A DNA stretch of 64,000 bases from Corynebacterium tuberculostearicum (GTDB lineage Bacteria; Actinomycetota; Actinomycetes; Mycobacteriales; Mycobacteriaceae): assembly GCF_016894265.1 (NCBI RefSeq), contig NZ_CP069791.1, positions 1,240,001-1,304,000 on the forward strand, read 5' to 3'. The position numbers and the translations under genes were made by a program. Positions 48,319 through 57,482 of the stretch are shown here, one piece after another. The notes under the pieces are model-generated. The model saw only the letters and a program-made list of their open reading frames with translations. It did no database searches and was not told the origin of the DNA. Position 1 is the first letter of the stretch, and each line of letters starts with the position of its first letter.

Positions 48319-48612
48319 GTGACACAACTCGGAATTATTCTTATCCTGCTCGTGCGGATCTATACGTGGGTGCTCATCGCCCGCATCATTATTGAGATGA
48401 TCCAGTCCTTCTCGCGGCAGTTCAACCCTCCACGCTGGTTCATGGTTGTAGCGGAGCCTCTGTTTGTAATTACGGATCCGCCGGTCAAGGCGTTGCGCCG
48501 CCTGATCCCGCCTCTGCAAATGGGTGGCGTAGCGCTTGATGTATCGGTGCTTGTGCTGTTCGTCTTGCTCTCGATACTCACAATGATCTTGCGGATAATT
48601 TTCCTGACTTAG
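48319..48612 (+). CDS. YggT family membrane protein
   Basis: 97-residue protein with two hydrophobic helices (about 4-24 and 72-95) separated by the conserved loop FNPPRWFMVVAEPLFVITDPPVKALRRLIPP. YggT proteins lie between sepF and divIVA in most Gram-positive bacteria and are thought to act in envelope or division processes; the molecular role is not known. Confidence 0.9.
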   Translation: MTQLGIILILLVRIYTWVLIARIIIEMIQSFSRQFNPPRWFMVVAEPLFVITDPPVKALRRLIPPLQMGGVALDVSVLVLFVLLSILTMILRIIFLT

Positions 48613-48815
48613 CACCCCCGTCGCCTCGAAACCTGTGGTAAACGTTGAGACTCGGCGGGGCGTCGATTATTGTGGGCGTTTGGTTACGATAAATCGCGAT
48701 AACCCGTATTATGAACCACATGTACCTTTGTGGGGAAGGTTTAGCTAGACCTGAACCGCACTCCTAAGGCCCTGGAAGCTCCGGGGTTGTACCAACCTGA
48801 AGGGGAAGAGAAGAC

Positions 48816-49991
48816 ATGCCACTGTCACCAGCTGATGTTCACAACGTCGCGTTCAGCAAGCCGCCAATTGGCAAGCGCGGCTACAACGAAGACGAGGTGG
48901 ATCAGTTCCTCGACCTCGTAGAGGACGCCCTTGCCCAGCTGCAGGATGAGAACGAAGACCTGCAGGCGCAGGTTAGCGATCTGAACTCCCAGGCCAAGGC
49001 GGGTGCTGGCGCCGGTGCTGCTGGTGCCGCAACTGCGGCTTCCACCCGCACCGATGAGGCTGCGCTGCGCAAGGAGATTGAGGCTAAGCTGCGCGCCGAG
49101 TACGAAACCAAGCTGGCGGACTCCAAGTCCGAGGTTTCCCGTGCCAAGGAAGAGACCAAGAAGGCACAGGAGCAGGTTAAGGCTGCCCAGGCTGAGGCTT
49201 CTAAGGCACAGGCATCTGGCTCTGCCGCTGCTTCCTCTTCCGCAGACCTGAAGGCAGCCCGCGATGAGGCGGCTCAGGCCAAGAAGGACGCCGAGGCAGC
49301 TCGCGCCGAGGCAGCCCAGGCAAAGAAGGACCTCGAGGCTTCTAAGAAGGAAAACGACGAGCTGAAGAAGTCGGCTTCCGCAGCTGGTTCCTCCAAGGCT
49401 GGTGCAGCGGCTGCGGGTATCGCAGGCGCTGGTGCGGCTCAGACCGCCGATGGCCTGGCCACCCCAGAAACCCACATGCAGGCTGCCCGCGTTCTGGGAC
49501 TGGCACAGGAGATGGCAGACCGCCTGACCTCCGAGGCTCGTGCGGAGTCCGAGTCCATGCTGTCCGAGGCACGCACCGCCGCCGAGAAGCAGCTGACCGA
49601 CGCCGATTCCCGCTCCAAGGCACAGCTTGCTGACGCCCAGAAGAAGTACGACGCCCAGCTGCAGGACGCAGATTCCCGCTCCAAGAAGCTGGTATCTGAC
49701 GCTGAGGCTAAGGCAAAGCAGACCGAGTCTGATGCTTCCTCTCGCGCAGAGGCACAAATCCGCCAGGCAGAGGAGAAGGCTGCTTCCCTGCAGGCCGATG
49801 CCGAGCGCAAGCACACCGAGGTTATGAACACCGTCAAGCAGCAGCAGACCGCACTGGAGGCTCGTATCTCCGAGCTGCGCACCTTCGAGCGCGAGTACCG
49901 CACCCGCCTGAAGACCCTGCTGGAGTCTCAGCTGGAAGAGCTGGCTACCCGCGGCACCGCCGCACCGAACGGCGAGGCTGGCAACAACTAA
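48816..49991 (+). CDS. divIVA: Polar scaffold protein DivIVA/Wag31
   Basis: Coiled-coil protein that marks negatively curved poles and drives tip growth in Actinobacteria. The 391-residue product has the N-terminal DivIVA domain ([40 protein letters not shown]). An Ala/Lys/Glu-rich coiled coil of about 120 residues follows, then a Gly/Ala/Ser linker ([20 protein letters not shown]), and a second coiled coil with several near-repeats of [20 protein letters not shown] type. GAAGGGGAAGAG precedes ATG 48816. A strong terminator follows. Confidence 0.95.
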   Translation: MPLSPADVHNVAFSKPPIGKRGYNEDEVDQFLDLVEDALAQLQDENEDLQAQVSDLNSQAKAGAGAGAAGAATAASTRTDEAALRKEIEAKLRAEYETKLADSKSEVSRAKEETKKAQEQVKAAQAEASKAQASGSAAASSSADLKAARDEAAQAKKDAEAARAEAAQAKKDLEASKKENDELKKSASAAGSSKAGAAAAGIAGAGAAQTADGLATPETHMQAARVLGLAQEMADRLTSEARAESESMLSEARTAAEKQLTDADSRSKAQLADAQKKYDAQLQDADSRSKKLVSDAEAKAKQTESDASSRAEAQIRQAEEKAASLQADAERKHTEVMNTVKQQQTALEARISELRTFEREYRTRLKTLLESQLEELATRGTAAPNGEAGNN

Positions 49992-50008
49992 GCCACCCCG
50001 TTCTTCCT

Positions 50009-50048
50009 AGCGCCCCCGCCACCGCGGCGGGGGCGCTATTGTTGTTTT
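50009..50048 (+). terminator. Intrinsic terminator after divIVA
   Basis: 12-bp perfect GC stem (50009-50020 with 50026-50037), 5-nt loop, T-rich tail ATTGTTGTTTT. Confidence 0.9.
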
Positions 50049-50090
50049 AGACCGTCGTGCTATAGCCCGCCCCTACCGAAAGGAACCACT

Positions 50091-50312
50091 GTGCTCGTAG
50101 CCGCTTTAGTTCTCGCCCTCGTGGCATTCGTGGCCTTGGTCAACTTCGTTATCTCGGGAGCCGACTGGTCGTTGTATATCGTTTTTGCCGCCGCCGGCAT
50201 CGGACTCGTGTGCTTCATCCTGGACTGGGCGCATAAGCATCGCGCTGATAAAGCCCAAGCAACTGAATCCCCCGAGCAGGAGGCGCTGCGCGCAGCCTTC
50301 CGCGAGGACTAA
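50091..50312 (+). CDS. Small two-helix membrane protein
   Basis: 73-residue hypothetical protein with two hydrophobic helices (about 2-22 and 28-45) and a charged C-terminal tail (HKHRADKAQATESPEQEALRAAFRED). GTG 50091 follows GAAAGGAACC at good spacing. It is well placed after the divIVA terminator with its own ribosome binding site; codon use resembles neighbours. No family was recognised. Confidence 0.75.
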   Translation: MLVAALVLALVAFVALVNFVISGADWSLYIVFAAAGIGLVCFILDWAHKHRADKAQATESPEQEALRAAFRED

Positions 50313-50349
50313 CGCCGCGAGACCCCAAGCTTTCGGTTGCAGGCATGCC

Positions 50350-50374
50350 AATAAGGCGCACGAGGCGCCTTATT
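50350..50374. terminator. Hairpin between the small membrane protein and HNH genes
   Basis: 10-bp perfect stem AATAAGGCGC/GCGCCTTATT (50350-50359 with 50365-50374), 5-nt loop, between converging genes. There is no clear T run, so this is a possible bidirectional terminator. Confidence 0.5.
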
Positions 50375-50387
50375 CCGCGGTCGGGCT

Positions 50388-51389
50388 CTAGCAATCGGGC
50401 GGTTGCCACCGAATCTGCCCGTTCGTCCGGGCAAGTCGCCCGCGCAGCGGCGGGGCGTTGGGATCGTCATCGTTGGCGCCATTGTGGTACGCGCAGGCTG
50501 TGGATAAGTTCGCGATATTGGTCAATCCACCGTGCAACCACGGCTCCAGATGGTGAATTTGGCATTCGTCGGCAGGCTTAGCGCAGCGCGGCCATGGGCA
50601 TACCGGATTTTCCGCACCCGCCATCAACCGCTGCTTAGCAATGGCGAAGCGCTCCGTGCGGTACAGGTTCACCGCGCCTTCATAGGGGCTCACCAGAGTA
50701 ATGAGTCCATGCTCCTTTAACGTGCGGCGCACATACTGCGCACCCGTAAGCGTTGCTCCGTTGGTCATCTGCAAGGTGATTTCCTCACCATCGCCGTTGA
50801 CGATGCGCACGTAGTCTTCCAGGCGCACGATGACATTGGTTACCACCGTGCTTCGTTGCCCCGTATCACTGCCGAAGAAGGTATCTTCCACCACATCCAG
50901 CGGCTTTTTATCCTGGTTTTCCACGGCCGCGTGGAGGTCAGCAATGAACGAGGATGAGCCGTCGATCGCTAGCGTCCACGGCGCATCCTTGCGGCGGATG
51001 ATGCGTATACCAGGCTTTATCTTGCGCTTTTTCTTCGGAACCTTGGATTGCGCCAGCTTTTCTAGTGCCGCTGCTGTGGCCTTGGTGGTACATAGCTGTT
51101 CGCGGAGGACCCAGGCGTCGAAAAGCGTGGGCATCTTGCGCGCATACTTTTCAATGATGGATAAAGCAACGATGGAATGCCCATTGTGCTGAGCTCCTTC
51201 GATGGCACGACGACGCTTCCTTGTGAACTTGGTCGTGCCGCAGTACGCCTCTTTTAGCAATGCCAGCTCGCGGGCCGTCTTTTCAGCGGCGCCTCGCGCG
51301 CAGAGGTCGTCCTCAGACATGCCTGCGCACCCGAGGACGATGTCCATCCCGGGTGCCATGGCTGCGAGGTAAGTATCTAGCGCGTTCAC
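50388..51389 (-). CDS. HNH endonuclease-domain protein
   Basis: 333-residue protein with an HNH motif in the C-terminal part: CPWPRCAKPADECQIHHLEPWLHGG, TNIANLSTACAYHNGAND. The two cysteines before the HH pair and the final H/N complete the site. The N-terminal region (helical, with KKKRKIKPG basic stretch) resembles the DUF222-type proteins that are numerous in corynebacterial genomes. It interrupts the otherwise conserved divIVA-ileS order and may be an accessory insertion. No partner toxin, intein or phage genes lie beside it. Biological role unknown. Confidence 0.82.
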   Translation of the reverse strand: MNALDTYLAAMAPGMDIVLGCAGMSEDDLCARGAAEKTARELALLKEAYCGTTKFTRKRRRAIEGAQHNGHSIVALSIIEKYARKMPTLFDAWVLREQLCTTKATAAALEKLAQSKVPKKKRKIKPGIRIIRRKDAPWTLAIDGSSSFIADLHAAVENQDKKPLDVVEDTFFGSDTGQRSTVVTNVIVRLEDYVRIVNGDGEEITLQMTNGATLTGAQYVRRTLKEHGLITLVSPYEGAVNLYRTERFAIAKQRLMAGAENPVCPWPRCAKPADECQIHHLEPWLHGGLTNIANLSTACAYHNGANDDDPNAPPLRGRLARTNGQIRWQPPDC

Positions 51390-51454
51390 GATTCACAATT
51401 TATTTCCCAGCGCAAGCCCCCACAAGGGAAAATTTTTGGCCTGTGGATAACTTC

Positions 51455-51484
51455 TTGTGCACGAAGATTCTGTGGCGCTATACT
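51455..51484 (+). promoter_or_regulatory. Promoter of the ileS T-box transcript
   Basis: TTGTGC (51455-51460) and TATACT (51479-51484) with 18-bp spacing; transcription is predicted to start near 51491, just before the T-box stem I. Confidence 0.6.
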
Positions 51485-51490
51485 GTGGCC

Positions 51491-51677
51491 TACACGCAGT
51501 GATCCGGCCATCACCGGGGAGCAATTCAGAAGAACAGCCAGTGGGGCCCAGTAGAACTGAACGGGTGGGACCGTCAACTCCTTCACCGAAACGAAGCGGA
51601 GCCTTCGGGCTCAAGCAGGGTGGTACCGCGAGCCTTAAAGGCGCGTCCCTGCACCGTGTTAAGAGTGAAGGATAATT
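51491..51677 (+). promoter_or_regulatory. T-box leader (tRNA-Ile sensing) of ileS
   Basis: The core T-box sequence TGGTACCGCG at 51621-51630, flanked by GCAGGG (51615-51620) and CCCTGC (51647-51652), forms the antisequestrator stem whose bulge pairs with the uncharged tRNA acceptor end. A short stem I (GTGAT/ATCAC, 51500-51515) carries ATC triplets as candidate isoleucine specifier codons. No terminator stem with T run lies between the T-box and ATG 51678, and the ribosome binding site (GAAGGA, 51667-51672) is close behind. Control is therefore probably translational, as known for actinobacterial ileS T-boxes. Confidence 0.9.
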
Positions 51678-54600
51678 ATGGCGAAGAAGATTTACCCCAA
51701 GGTCGACATGACCGGCGGCTCCAGCCGCTTCCCAGATATGGAAGAGGAAGTCCAGAAGTACTGGAAGCAGGATGATACCTTCCAGGCTTCGCTGGAAAAG
51801 ACTAAGGACTGCCCAGAGTACATCTTTTATGATGGCCCTCCATTCGCAAATGGCTTGCCGCACTATGGCCACCTTTTGACTGGTTATGTGAAGGATATTG
51901 TCCCGCGCTACCGCACGATGGCTGGCAATTACGTACCTCGCGTATTCGGCTGGGATACCCACGGTCTGCCCGCTGAGCTGGAGGCGGAAAAGCAGCTGGG
52001 TATCACTGAAAAGGCGCAGATCGAAGACATGGGCTTGGAAAAGTTCAATGAATACTGCGCTAAGTCCGTGCTGGAGTACACCGACGAGTGGGAAGAGTAC
52101 GTCAACCGCCAGGCCCGCTGGGTGGACTTTGGCAACGGCTACAAGACCATGGATATCAACTACATGGAATCGGTCATGTGGGCGTTCAAGGAGCTTTATG
52201 ACAAGGGCTTGATCTACAAGGGCTTCCGAGTTCTTCCGTACTCTTGGGCGGAGCACACTTCTTTGTCCAATCAGGAGACCCGCCTGGACGATTCTTATAA
52301 GATGCGCCAGGATCCGACCCTGACGGTTACCTTCCCAGTGGAGGGCGCGCGCGAGGGAAGCGCGGCAGAAAAGACGTTGGCGGAGTACCCTGCGCTTGCC
52401 GACGCCTCTTTCCTCGCCTGGACCACCACCCCCTGGACCTTGCCTTCGAACGAGGCCTTGGCGGTTCATCCAGAGGTTACCTACGTGCTCTTTAAGGCTA
52501 CGGAGGGCGATTTTGCTGGCCGTACCTTCATCATGGCGGAAAACCTGCTGGCCACCTTGGAGAAGGAACTAGGGGAGGCCGAGGTACTGGAGACGTTTAC
52601 CGGCGCGCAACTCGAGGGCTTTACCTATGAGCCTATCTTCGGCTTCTTCCCGGATCTGCGCAATGCCTACCAGGTCTTGATCGCTGATTACGTCACCACA
52701 GAGGACGGCACCGGTGTGGTACACCAGGCTCCTGCGTTTGGTGAAGACGATATGAATACCACCAACCAGTACGACATCGAGCTGGTCATCCCGGTGGACG
52801 AGGACGGCAAGTTCACCTCGCAGGTTCCGCCTTATGAGGGCCAGCTGGTCTTTGACGCGAATAAGGACATCATCAAGGACCTGAAGGCTGCTGGGCGAGT
52901 GGTGCGCCACGTAACCATCGAGCACTCCTATCCGCACTCGTGGCGCTCGGGCGAGCCGCTTATCTACATGGCGCTGCCGGCCTGGTTCGTGAAGGTGACC
53001 GAGTTCCGCGATCGCATGGTGGAGCTTAACCACAAGGAGATTGAGTGGCTGCCGGAGCATATCCGGGATGGCCAGTTTGGCAAGTGGCTCGAGGGCGCGC
53101 GCGACTGGAATATCTCTCGTACCCGCTACTGGGGTGCGCCTATCCCGGTGTGGATGTCCGATGATGACAACTATCCGCGCATGGATGTCTACGGCTCCTT
53201 GGATGAGCTGGAGCGCGATTTCGGAGTTCGTCCGGAGTCGCTGCACCGTCCGCACATCGACGAGTTGGTGCGCCCGAACCCGGATGATCCGACCGGTAAG
53301 TCGATGATGCGCCGCGTGCCAGACGTGCTGGATTGCTGGTTTGAGTCCGGCTCGATGCCCTTTGCGCAGAAGCACTACCCATTCGAGAATAAGGAATGGT
53401 TTGAGACCCACTCGCCGTCCGATTTCATCGTGGAGTACTCCGGTCAGACGCGTGGTTGGTTCTATGTGATGCACGCGCTGTCCACCGCGCTTTTTGATCG
53501 CCCGGCGTATAAGAAGGTCGTGGCCCATGGCATCGTGCTCGGCAACGATGGCCTCAAGATGTCTAAATCCAAGGGCAACTATCCGAACGTCAATGAGGTC
53601 TTTGATCGTGATGGTTCGGATGCCATGCGCTGGTTCCTGATGTCTTCGCCTATCCTGCGCGGAGGCAACCTGATCGTGACCGAGCAGGGCATTCGCGAGG
53701 GCGTGCGCCAGGCAATCTTGCCTATCTGGAATGCCTATACCTTCCTGCAGCTCTACGCAGAAAAGGAAGCAAAGTTCGACACCAGCTCCACGCATGTTTT
53801 GGACCGCTATATCTTGGCCAAGACCCACGACGTCGTGGCCAATGTCAACGCGGCGCTTGCCGATACCGATATCGCCACGGCAACCGAAGAAGTACGCCTG
53901 TTTGCCGACGTCCTGACCAACTGGTACGTCCGTCGCTCGCGCGATCGTTTCTGGGAGGGCGAGGACGCCCATCCTGAGGCGTTTAATACCTTGTACACCG
54001 TGCTGGAGACCGTGACTCGCGTGGTGGCACCGCTGCTGCCGCACGTGGCAGAGGTTATCTACCGTGGACTGACCGGTGAGCGTTCGGTGCACCTGGCGGA
54101 TTACCCGCAGGCTGCGGACTACCCGTCCGATGCAGAGCTTGTCTCTGCGATGGATGCGACCCGCGCGGTCGCTTCGGCCGCGTCCTCGGTGCGCAAGTCC
54201 AATAAGCTGCGCAACCGCTTGCCGTTGCCGAAGTTGACGGTGGCCCTCAATGGGGCGCAGCGCCTGGCGGACTTTGCCGATATCATCCGCGACGAGGTCA
54301 ATGTCAAGGAAGTTGAGCTTACTGACGACGTCGATTCGGTAGGCACCTTCCAGGTTGTCTGCAACGCGAAGGTTGCCGGCCCGCGCTTGGGCAAGGATGT
54401 GCAGCGCGCCATCAAGAACCTCAAGGCGGGCAACTACGAACGCCGCGGCGAAGAGGTTGTAGTGGACGGCGATATTGTGCTTGGCCCGGATGAGTACACC
54501 GAGCGCCTGCAGGCAGCGAATCCGAAGTCGACCGCGCGTATCGAAGGCCTCGACGGCCTGGTAGTACTCGATACCGAGGTGACCGAAGAGCTCGAGGCCG

Positions 54601-54848
54601 AAGGCTGGGCGGCGGACGTTATCCGCGGCCTGCAGGATGCCCGCAAGGCTTCTGGGTTCGAGGTCTCGGACCGCATCGCGGCCGTACTCTCTGTCCCAGA
54701 GGAGAAGAAGGCCTGGGCGGAGCGTCACGCCGACCACATCGCCGGTGAAGTGCTCGCCACCGATTTCCAGGTGACCACCGAGGCGCTCGATGGTGCGGAC
54801 GTGCACGAGGTGGTGAAGGGGGTTAACGCTACCGTCGTTAAGCAGTAG
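51678..54848 (+). CDS. ileS: Isoleucyl-tRNA synthetase
   Basis: Class I synthetase charging tRNA-Ile. The 1056-residue product has the HIGH-type motif [11 protein letters not shown] (about 57-67), an editing domain (about 200-400, [11 protein letters not shown] and [15 protein letters not shown]) and the KMSKS loop [10 protein letters not shown] near 630, followed by a tRNA-binding C-terminal region. The length, the HYGH form and absence of a C-terminal Cys4 zinc finger indicate the type 2, eukaryote-like IleS, a form associated with low mupirocin sensitivity. ATG 51678 follows GAAGGA. A T-box precedes it and a terminator follows. Confidence 0.97.
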   Translation: MAKKIYPKVDMTGGSSRFPDMEEEVQKYWKQDDTFQASLEKTKDCPEYIFYDGPPFANGLPHYGHLLTGYVKDIVPRYRTMAGNYVPRVFGWDTHGLPAELEAEKQLGITEKAQIEDMGLEKFNEYCAKSVLEYTDEWEEYVNRQARWVDFGNGYKTMDINYMESVMWAFKELYDKGLIYKGFRVLPYSWAEHTSLSNQETRLDDSYKMRQDPTLTVTFPVEGAREGSAAEKTLAEYPALADASFLAWTTTPWTLPSNEALAVHPEVTYVLFKATEGDFAGRTFIMAENLLATLEKELGEAEVLETFTGAQLEGFTYEPIFGFFPDLRNAYQVLIADYVTTEDGTGVVHQAPAFGEDDMNTTNQYDIELVIPVDEDGKFTSQVPPYEGQLVFDANKDIIKDLKAAGRVVRHVTIEHSYPHSWRSGEPLIYMALPAWFVKVTEFRDRMVELNHKEIEWLPEHIRDGQFGKWLEGARDWNISRTRYWGAPIPVWMSDDDNYPRMDVYGSLDELERDFGVRPESLHRPHIDELVRPNPDDPTGKSMMRRVPDVLDCWFESGSMPFAQKHYPFENKEWFETHSPSDFIVEYSGQTRGWFYVMHALSTALFDRPAYKKVVAHGIVLGNDGLKMSKSKGNYPNVNEVFDRDGSDAMRWFLMSSPILRGGNLIVTEQGIREGVRQAILPIWNAYTFLQLYAEKEAKFDTSSTHVLDRYILAKTHDVVANVNAALADTDIATATEEVRLFADVLTNWYVRRSRDRFWEGEDAHPEAFNTLYTVLETVTRVVAPLLPHVAEVIYRGLTGERSVHLADYPQAADYPSDAELVSAMDATRAVASAASSVRKSNKLRNRLPLPKLTVALNGAQRLADFADIIRDEVNVKEVELTDDVDSVGTFQVVCNAKVAGPRLGKDVQRAIKNLKAGNYERRGEEVVVDGDIVLGPDEYTERLQAANPKSTARIEGLDGLVVLDTEVTEELEAEGWAADVIRGLQDARKASGFEVSDRIAAVLSVPEEKKAWAERHADHIAGEVLATDFQVTTEALDGADVHEVVKGVNATVVKQ

Positions 54849-54871
54849 CGCGTAACTTGCCACCTAAAAGT

Positions 54872-54905
54872 AATTGCCCAGCCTTAGCGGCTGGGCAATT
54901 TTTTT
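54872..54905 (+). terminator. Intrinsic terminator after ileS
   Basis: 12-bp perfect stem (54872-54883 with 54889-54900), TTAGC loop and a seven-T run. The A/T-rich flanks may also serve the converging MFS gene. Confidence 0.92.
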
Positions 54906-54919
54906 ATGAGTGATAGGAC

Positions 54920-56152
54920 TTAACGGACCGGGCCGGGCAGATGAGCGCGCCAGCCGAGGACGACGTTAACGAGGCAGCACAGTGCGAGCACGGCGCCAAT
55001 GAGGAATAGGGTGGTAAAGCCGAGCAGCGGCGCGAGTGCGCTGAAGGCCATGGGGATGAAGAAGCCGGTATAGGAGACCGAGTAGTACACGGCGGTGAGG
55101 CCGGCGAGTTCTTCGGCACGGGCGATGCGCTGGACCTCGGAAAGACCGGCGACAAGGGCGAGGCCGTAGCCTGCGCCCATGACGGCGGCACCGGCGATGC
55201 CGAGCGGCAGGGAGCGAGTATGGGAGGCAACCGCACCGAGGATGGTGCCGACGGTGATAACGCCCATGGCAACTGCGGAAGCGCGGGCCGAGCGGCTGGT
55301 ATCGATAACCTTGCCGAGCATCTGGATGCCGACGCCGCAGCCCAAGGTGATAACGGTCATCAGGCCCGAGAAAGCGATGGGGGCATCGCCGGCAGACTTG
55401 GACAAAAGCTGGGGCAGGAGGGCATAGGCGGCGCCAGCGCAGCCGAAGACCCACGGTGCGACCGGCAGGACAATGCGCACGAAGCGGCGGTGTGCTGCGG
55501 AGGGAATGTGCAGCATGCGCAGCATGTCGCGGATGCTCAGGTCAAGGAAGGAGTCTTTTACCGTAGCGCCCCGCGGCGGGCGGGTTTCCGGGGTCTTCAT
55601 CAGCCAGATAGCGGTGGCGACGGTGAGGAGGATGTGCAGGATATACGCCAAGTGGGTCGGCCACGGGCCCCACTGGGCCAGCACCGATGCGAGGCCGGCG
55701 CCGATGAGGAAGCCTAATGTCAGGCACATGGAGGCGTGGCGCGGGCCGGCAGCGGGATCGCCGCCTGCGCGGGTGATGAGCTCTGCCACCCACGTGGAGC
55801 CGACGGCCATGACGATGCCCAAAGCCAAGCCGCACATGATGCGGCCCACGGCAATGACGAGTGGCTCGTTCGGTGCGATGGACAGAAGGAAGGAACCGAG
55901 TAGCGATAGTGGCGCGGCAGGCAGCATCGTGGGGCGGCGGCCAATGTAGTCCGAAAGCGGGCCAGAAATCAGCAGCGCAGGCACGATGCCGAGCACATAG
56001 GCGGCCAAGAGGCCATTGACGGTGACCTGCGAGAAGTGTGACTCCTCGCGGTACATGACTAGGAGAGGGGTGAACTCATTGCCGCCCCACGCGACAGCGA
56101 CCATGCTGCCAGCGACGGGAAACCATGAGTGTTTGGCAAACTTTTCGGTCAT
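54920..56152 (-). CDS. MFS transporter
   Basis: 410-residue, twelve-helix major facilitator protein. The loop between helices 2 and 3 carries the MFS motif GPLSDYIGRRPTML; the rest is hydrophobic with a central cytoplasmic loop (about 190-225). Its start codon overlaps the stop of the upstream GntR-family gene (ATGA), so the regulator probably controls it. Substrate unknown; drug/H+ antiport or metabolite export are both possible. Confidence 0.88.
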   Translation of the reverse strand: MTEKFAKHSWFPVAGSMVAVAWGGNEFTPLLVMYREESHFSQVTVNGLLAAYVLGIVPALLISGPLSDYIGRRPTMLPAAPLSLLGSFLLSIAPNEPLVIAVGRIMCGLALGIVMAVGSTWVAELITRAGGDPAAGPRHASMCLTLGFLIGAGLASVLAQWGPWPTHLAYILHILLTVATAIWLMKTPETRPPRGATVKDSFLDLSIRDMLRMLHIPSAAHRRFVRIVLPVAPWVFGCAGAAYALLPQLLSKSAGDAPIAFSGLMTVITLGCGVGIQMLGKVIDTSRSARASAVAMGVITVGTILGAVASHTRSLPLGIAGAAVMGAGYGLALVAGLSEVQRIARAEELAGLTAVYYSVSYTGFFIPMAFSALAPLLGFTTLFLIGAVLALCCLVNVVLGWRAHLPGPVR

Positions 56153-56793
56153 AGTTGATTCCTCGAGTTGGTTAGGTGGGTGTCCAATGCGGAAAGGTAG
56201 GCGTCGAGGTCGCCGGTGCGGAGGGCATCGGCAAGCGCGCGGTGCTGATCCACGAAGGTGCGGGCGCGGGCTACGTTGCGGCCAATGGCCGTGGCGGTAA
56301 AACGCTGCTGGCGTTCGCGCAGCTGGTGTCCCAGCCCGGCCAGCAGGGTATTGGCCCCGCCATCCATGATGATCTGGTGGAAACGCGCATCTAGGTGCGT
56401 ATAGGCATGCAGGTCTGCGCCATTCAACGCAGTGTCCTGCTCCGCGATGGTCGCGTCCAGCTGATCAGCGATGTCCGCGCGCTCGGCATCAGACATTGCG
56501 CAGATCTTTTCAGCACAGTGCCTATCCACGAGCAAGCGTGCCTCATAAACCTCGCGGATTTCCTGCGGGCTGATCGGCACGATGAGTGCACCCCGCCTGG
56601 GATAGAGCTGTAGAAAGCCTTCGACCTCTAGGCGCAGGAAAGCCTCGTGCATCGGGGTGCGGCTAATTCCCATTTCGGTAGCCAGGGAGGCCTCGGAAAG
56701 CATCTGCGAGGGCTCGAAGGAGCCGTCAATGATCTTCTCTTTGACGAAGTCATAGGCGCGCTCCGCGGCGGGCTGCATTCGTTCATTGGACAT
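56149..56793 (-). CDS. GntR family (FCD-domain) transcriptional regulator
   Basis: 214-residue regulator with an N-terminal winged helix (about 5-75: LSEASLATEMGISRTPMHEAFLRLEVEGFLQLYPRRGALIV) and a C-terminal all-helical FCD ligand domain with the metal-site residues in the pattern DxxxH (LDARFHQII) and H near the end (DQHRALADAL). ATG 56793 is chosen; in-frame ATGs at 56808 and 56820 lie inside the tandem palindrome that is probably its operator. It is translationally coupled to the MFS gene. FCD regulators usually sense carboxylates or sugar acids. Confidence 0.9.
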   Translation of the reverse strand: MSNERMQPAAERAYDFVKEKIIDGSFEPSQMLSEASLATEMGISRTPMHEAFLRLEVEGFLQLYPRRGALIVPISPQEIREVYEARLLVDRHCAEKICAMSDAERADIADQLDATIAEQDTALNGADLHAYTHLDARFHQIIMDGGANTLLAGLGHQLRERQQRFTATAIGRNVARARTFVDQHRALADALRTGDLDAYLSALDTHLTNSRNQL

Positions 56794-56802
56794 GCATCCA
56801 TC

Positions 56803-56824
56803 TTGCATGCAAGCTTGCATGCAA
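56803..56824. promoter_or_regulatory. Tandem palindromic operator of the GntR-MFS operon
   Basis: Two perfect 10-bp palindromes TTGCATGCAA (56803-56812 and 56815-56824) separated by GC, giving a 12-bp period, immediately before the GntR start codon. Such placement fits autoregulation. Confidence 0.7.
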
Positions 56825-56858
56825 GCAAGCGTGCAGTGGCACTTTGTGGGGAACGGAT

Positions 56859-57482
56859 CTAGCTAGGCAAACGTGTGACGTGGCACGTATCGGGGTCGAA
56901 GAGTAAGCCGTGGCCCATGCCGACCCAGCCGATGAAGGGGGCGTCGGCAAGCGTGTGCGGGGTGTGGACGTGCCCGAGGATCCAGGCATCGGCCTCGCAG
57001 GCCTGTAGCTTAGCCACGGAAAGCGGCAGACAGGTGCCTTTAGAAAACTCACCGGTGACGGAAGAATGTAGGAGGCCGAGGAGGGGCCCGTCGCAGCGGC
57101 GGGGAGGAAGCTGGAGGTGGCGCGGGTCCGGATCGGTGGCCACCGCTGCGGTTAGAACCGTGGTGTTTCCTATGCGAAAGGTATGCACCTGCGTGCCGTG
57201 GACTGTGACCTCGGGCGGTAAGTCCAGGTTGTGGTGGGTATCGTGGTTGCCAGAAATGAAGTGGACCTCGCCGAACAGTGTGGCAGCGTGGGCCATTACG
57301 GCGCGGGCCTGGGGCACGAATTCGGACGCCTCAGCGTTGCGGTCGATGATATCGCCCAAGCACACGCACGCCGTGGCTCCACTATTGGCGGCAACTTCGA
57401 GTTCTTGCAGGGCCCAGTCCAGCCCAGGGGCGCCCGGGCGGCCTAGGTGCAGATCGGCAAAGACAAAAATGCTAGCGGGCAT
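56859..57482 (-). CDS. Calcineurin-type metallophosphoesterase
   Basis: 207-residue cytosolic phosphoesterase with the full dinuclear-metal motif set: DLHLG (about 9-13), GDIIDRN (about 43-49), GNHDTHH (about 78-84) and GHVHTPH near residue 178. It overlaps the end of the ABC permease gene by 11 nt (ATG 57482), so it is the last gene of the transporter operon. Coupling to an uptake system suggests that it cleaves an imported organophosphorus compound, but DNA repair or nucleotide substrates cannot be ruled out from sequence. Confidence 0.88.
   Translation of the reverse strand: MPASIFVFADLHLGRPGAPGLDWALQELEVAANSGATACVCLGDIIDRNAEASEFVPQARAVMAHAATLFGEVHFISGNHDTHHNLDLPPEVTVHGTQVHTFRIGNTTVLTAAVATDPDPRHLQLPPRRCDGPLLGLLHSSVTGEFSKGTCLPLSVAKLQACEADAWILGHVHTPHTLADAPFIGWVGMGHGLLFDPDTCHVTRLPS

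Noticed and set aside
48960..49830. Tandem repeats in divIVA
   Set aside because: The DADSRSK and [13 protein letters not shown] repeats are normal coiled-coil degeneracy in actinobacterial DivIVA, not a DNA repeat element.
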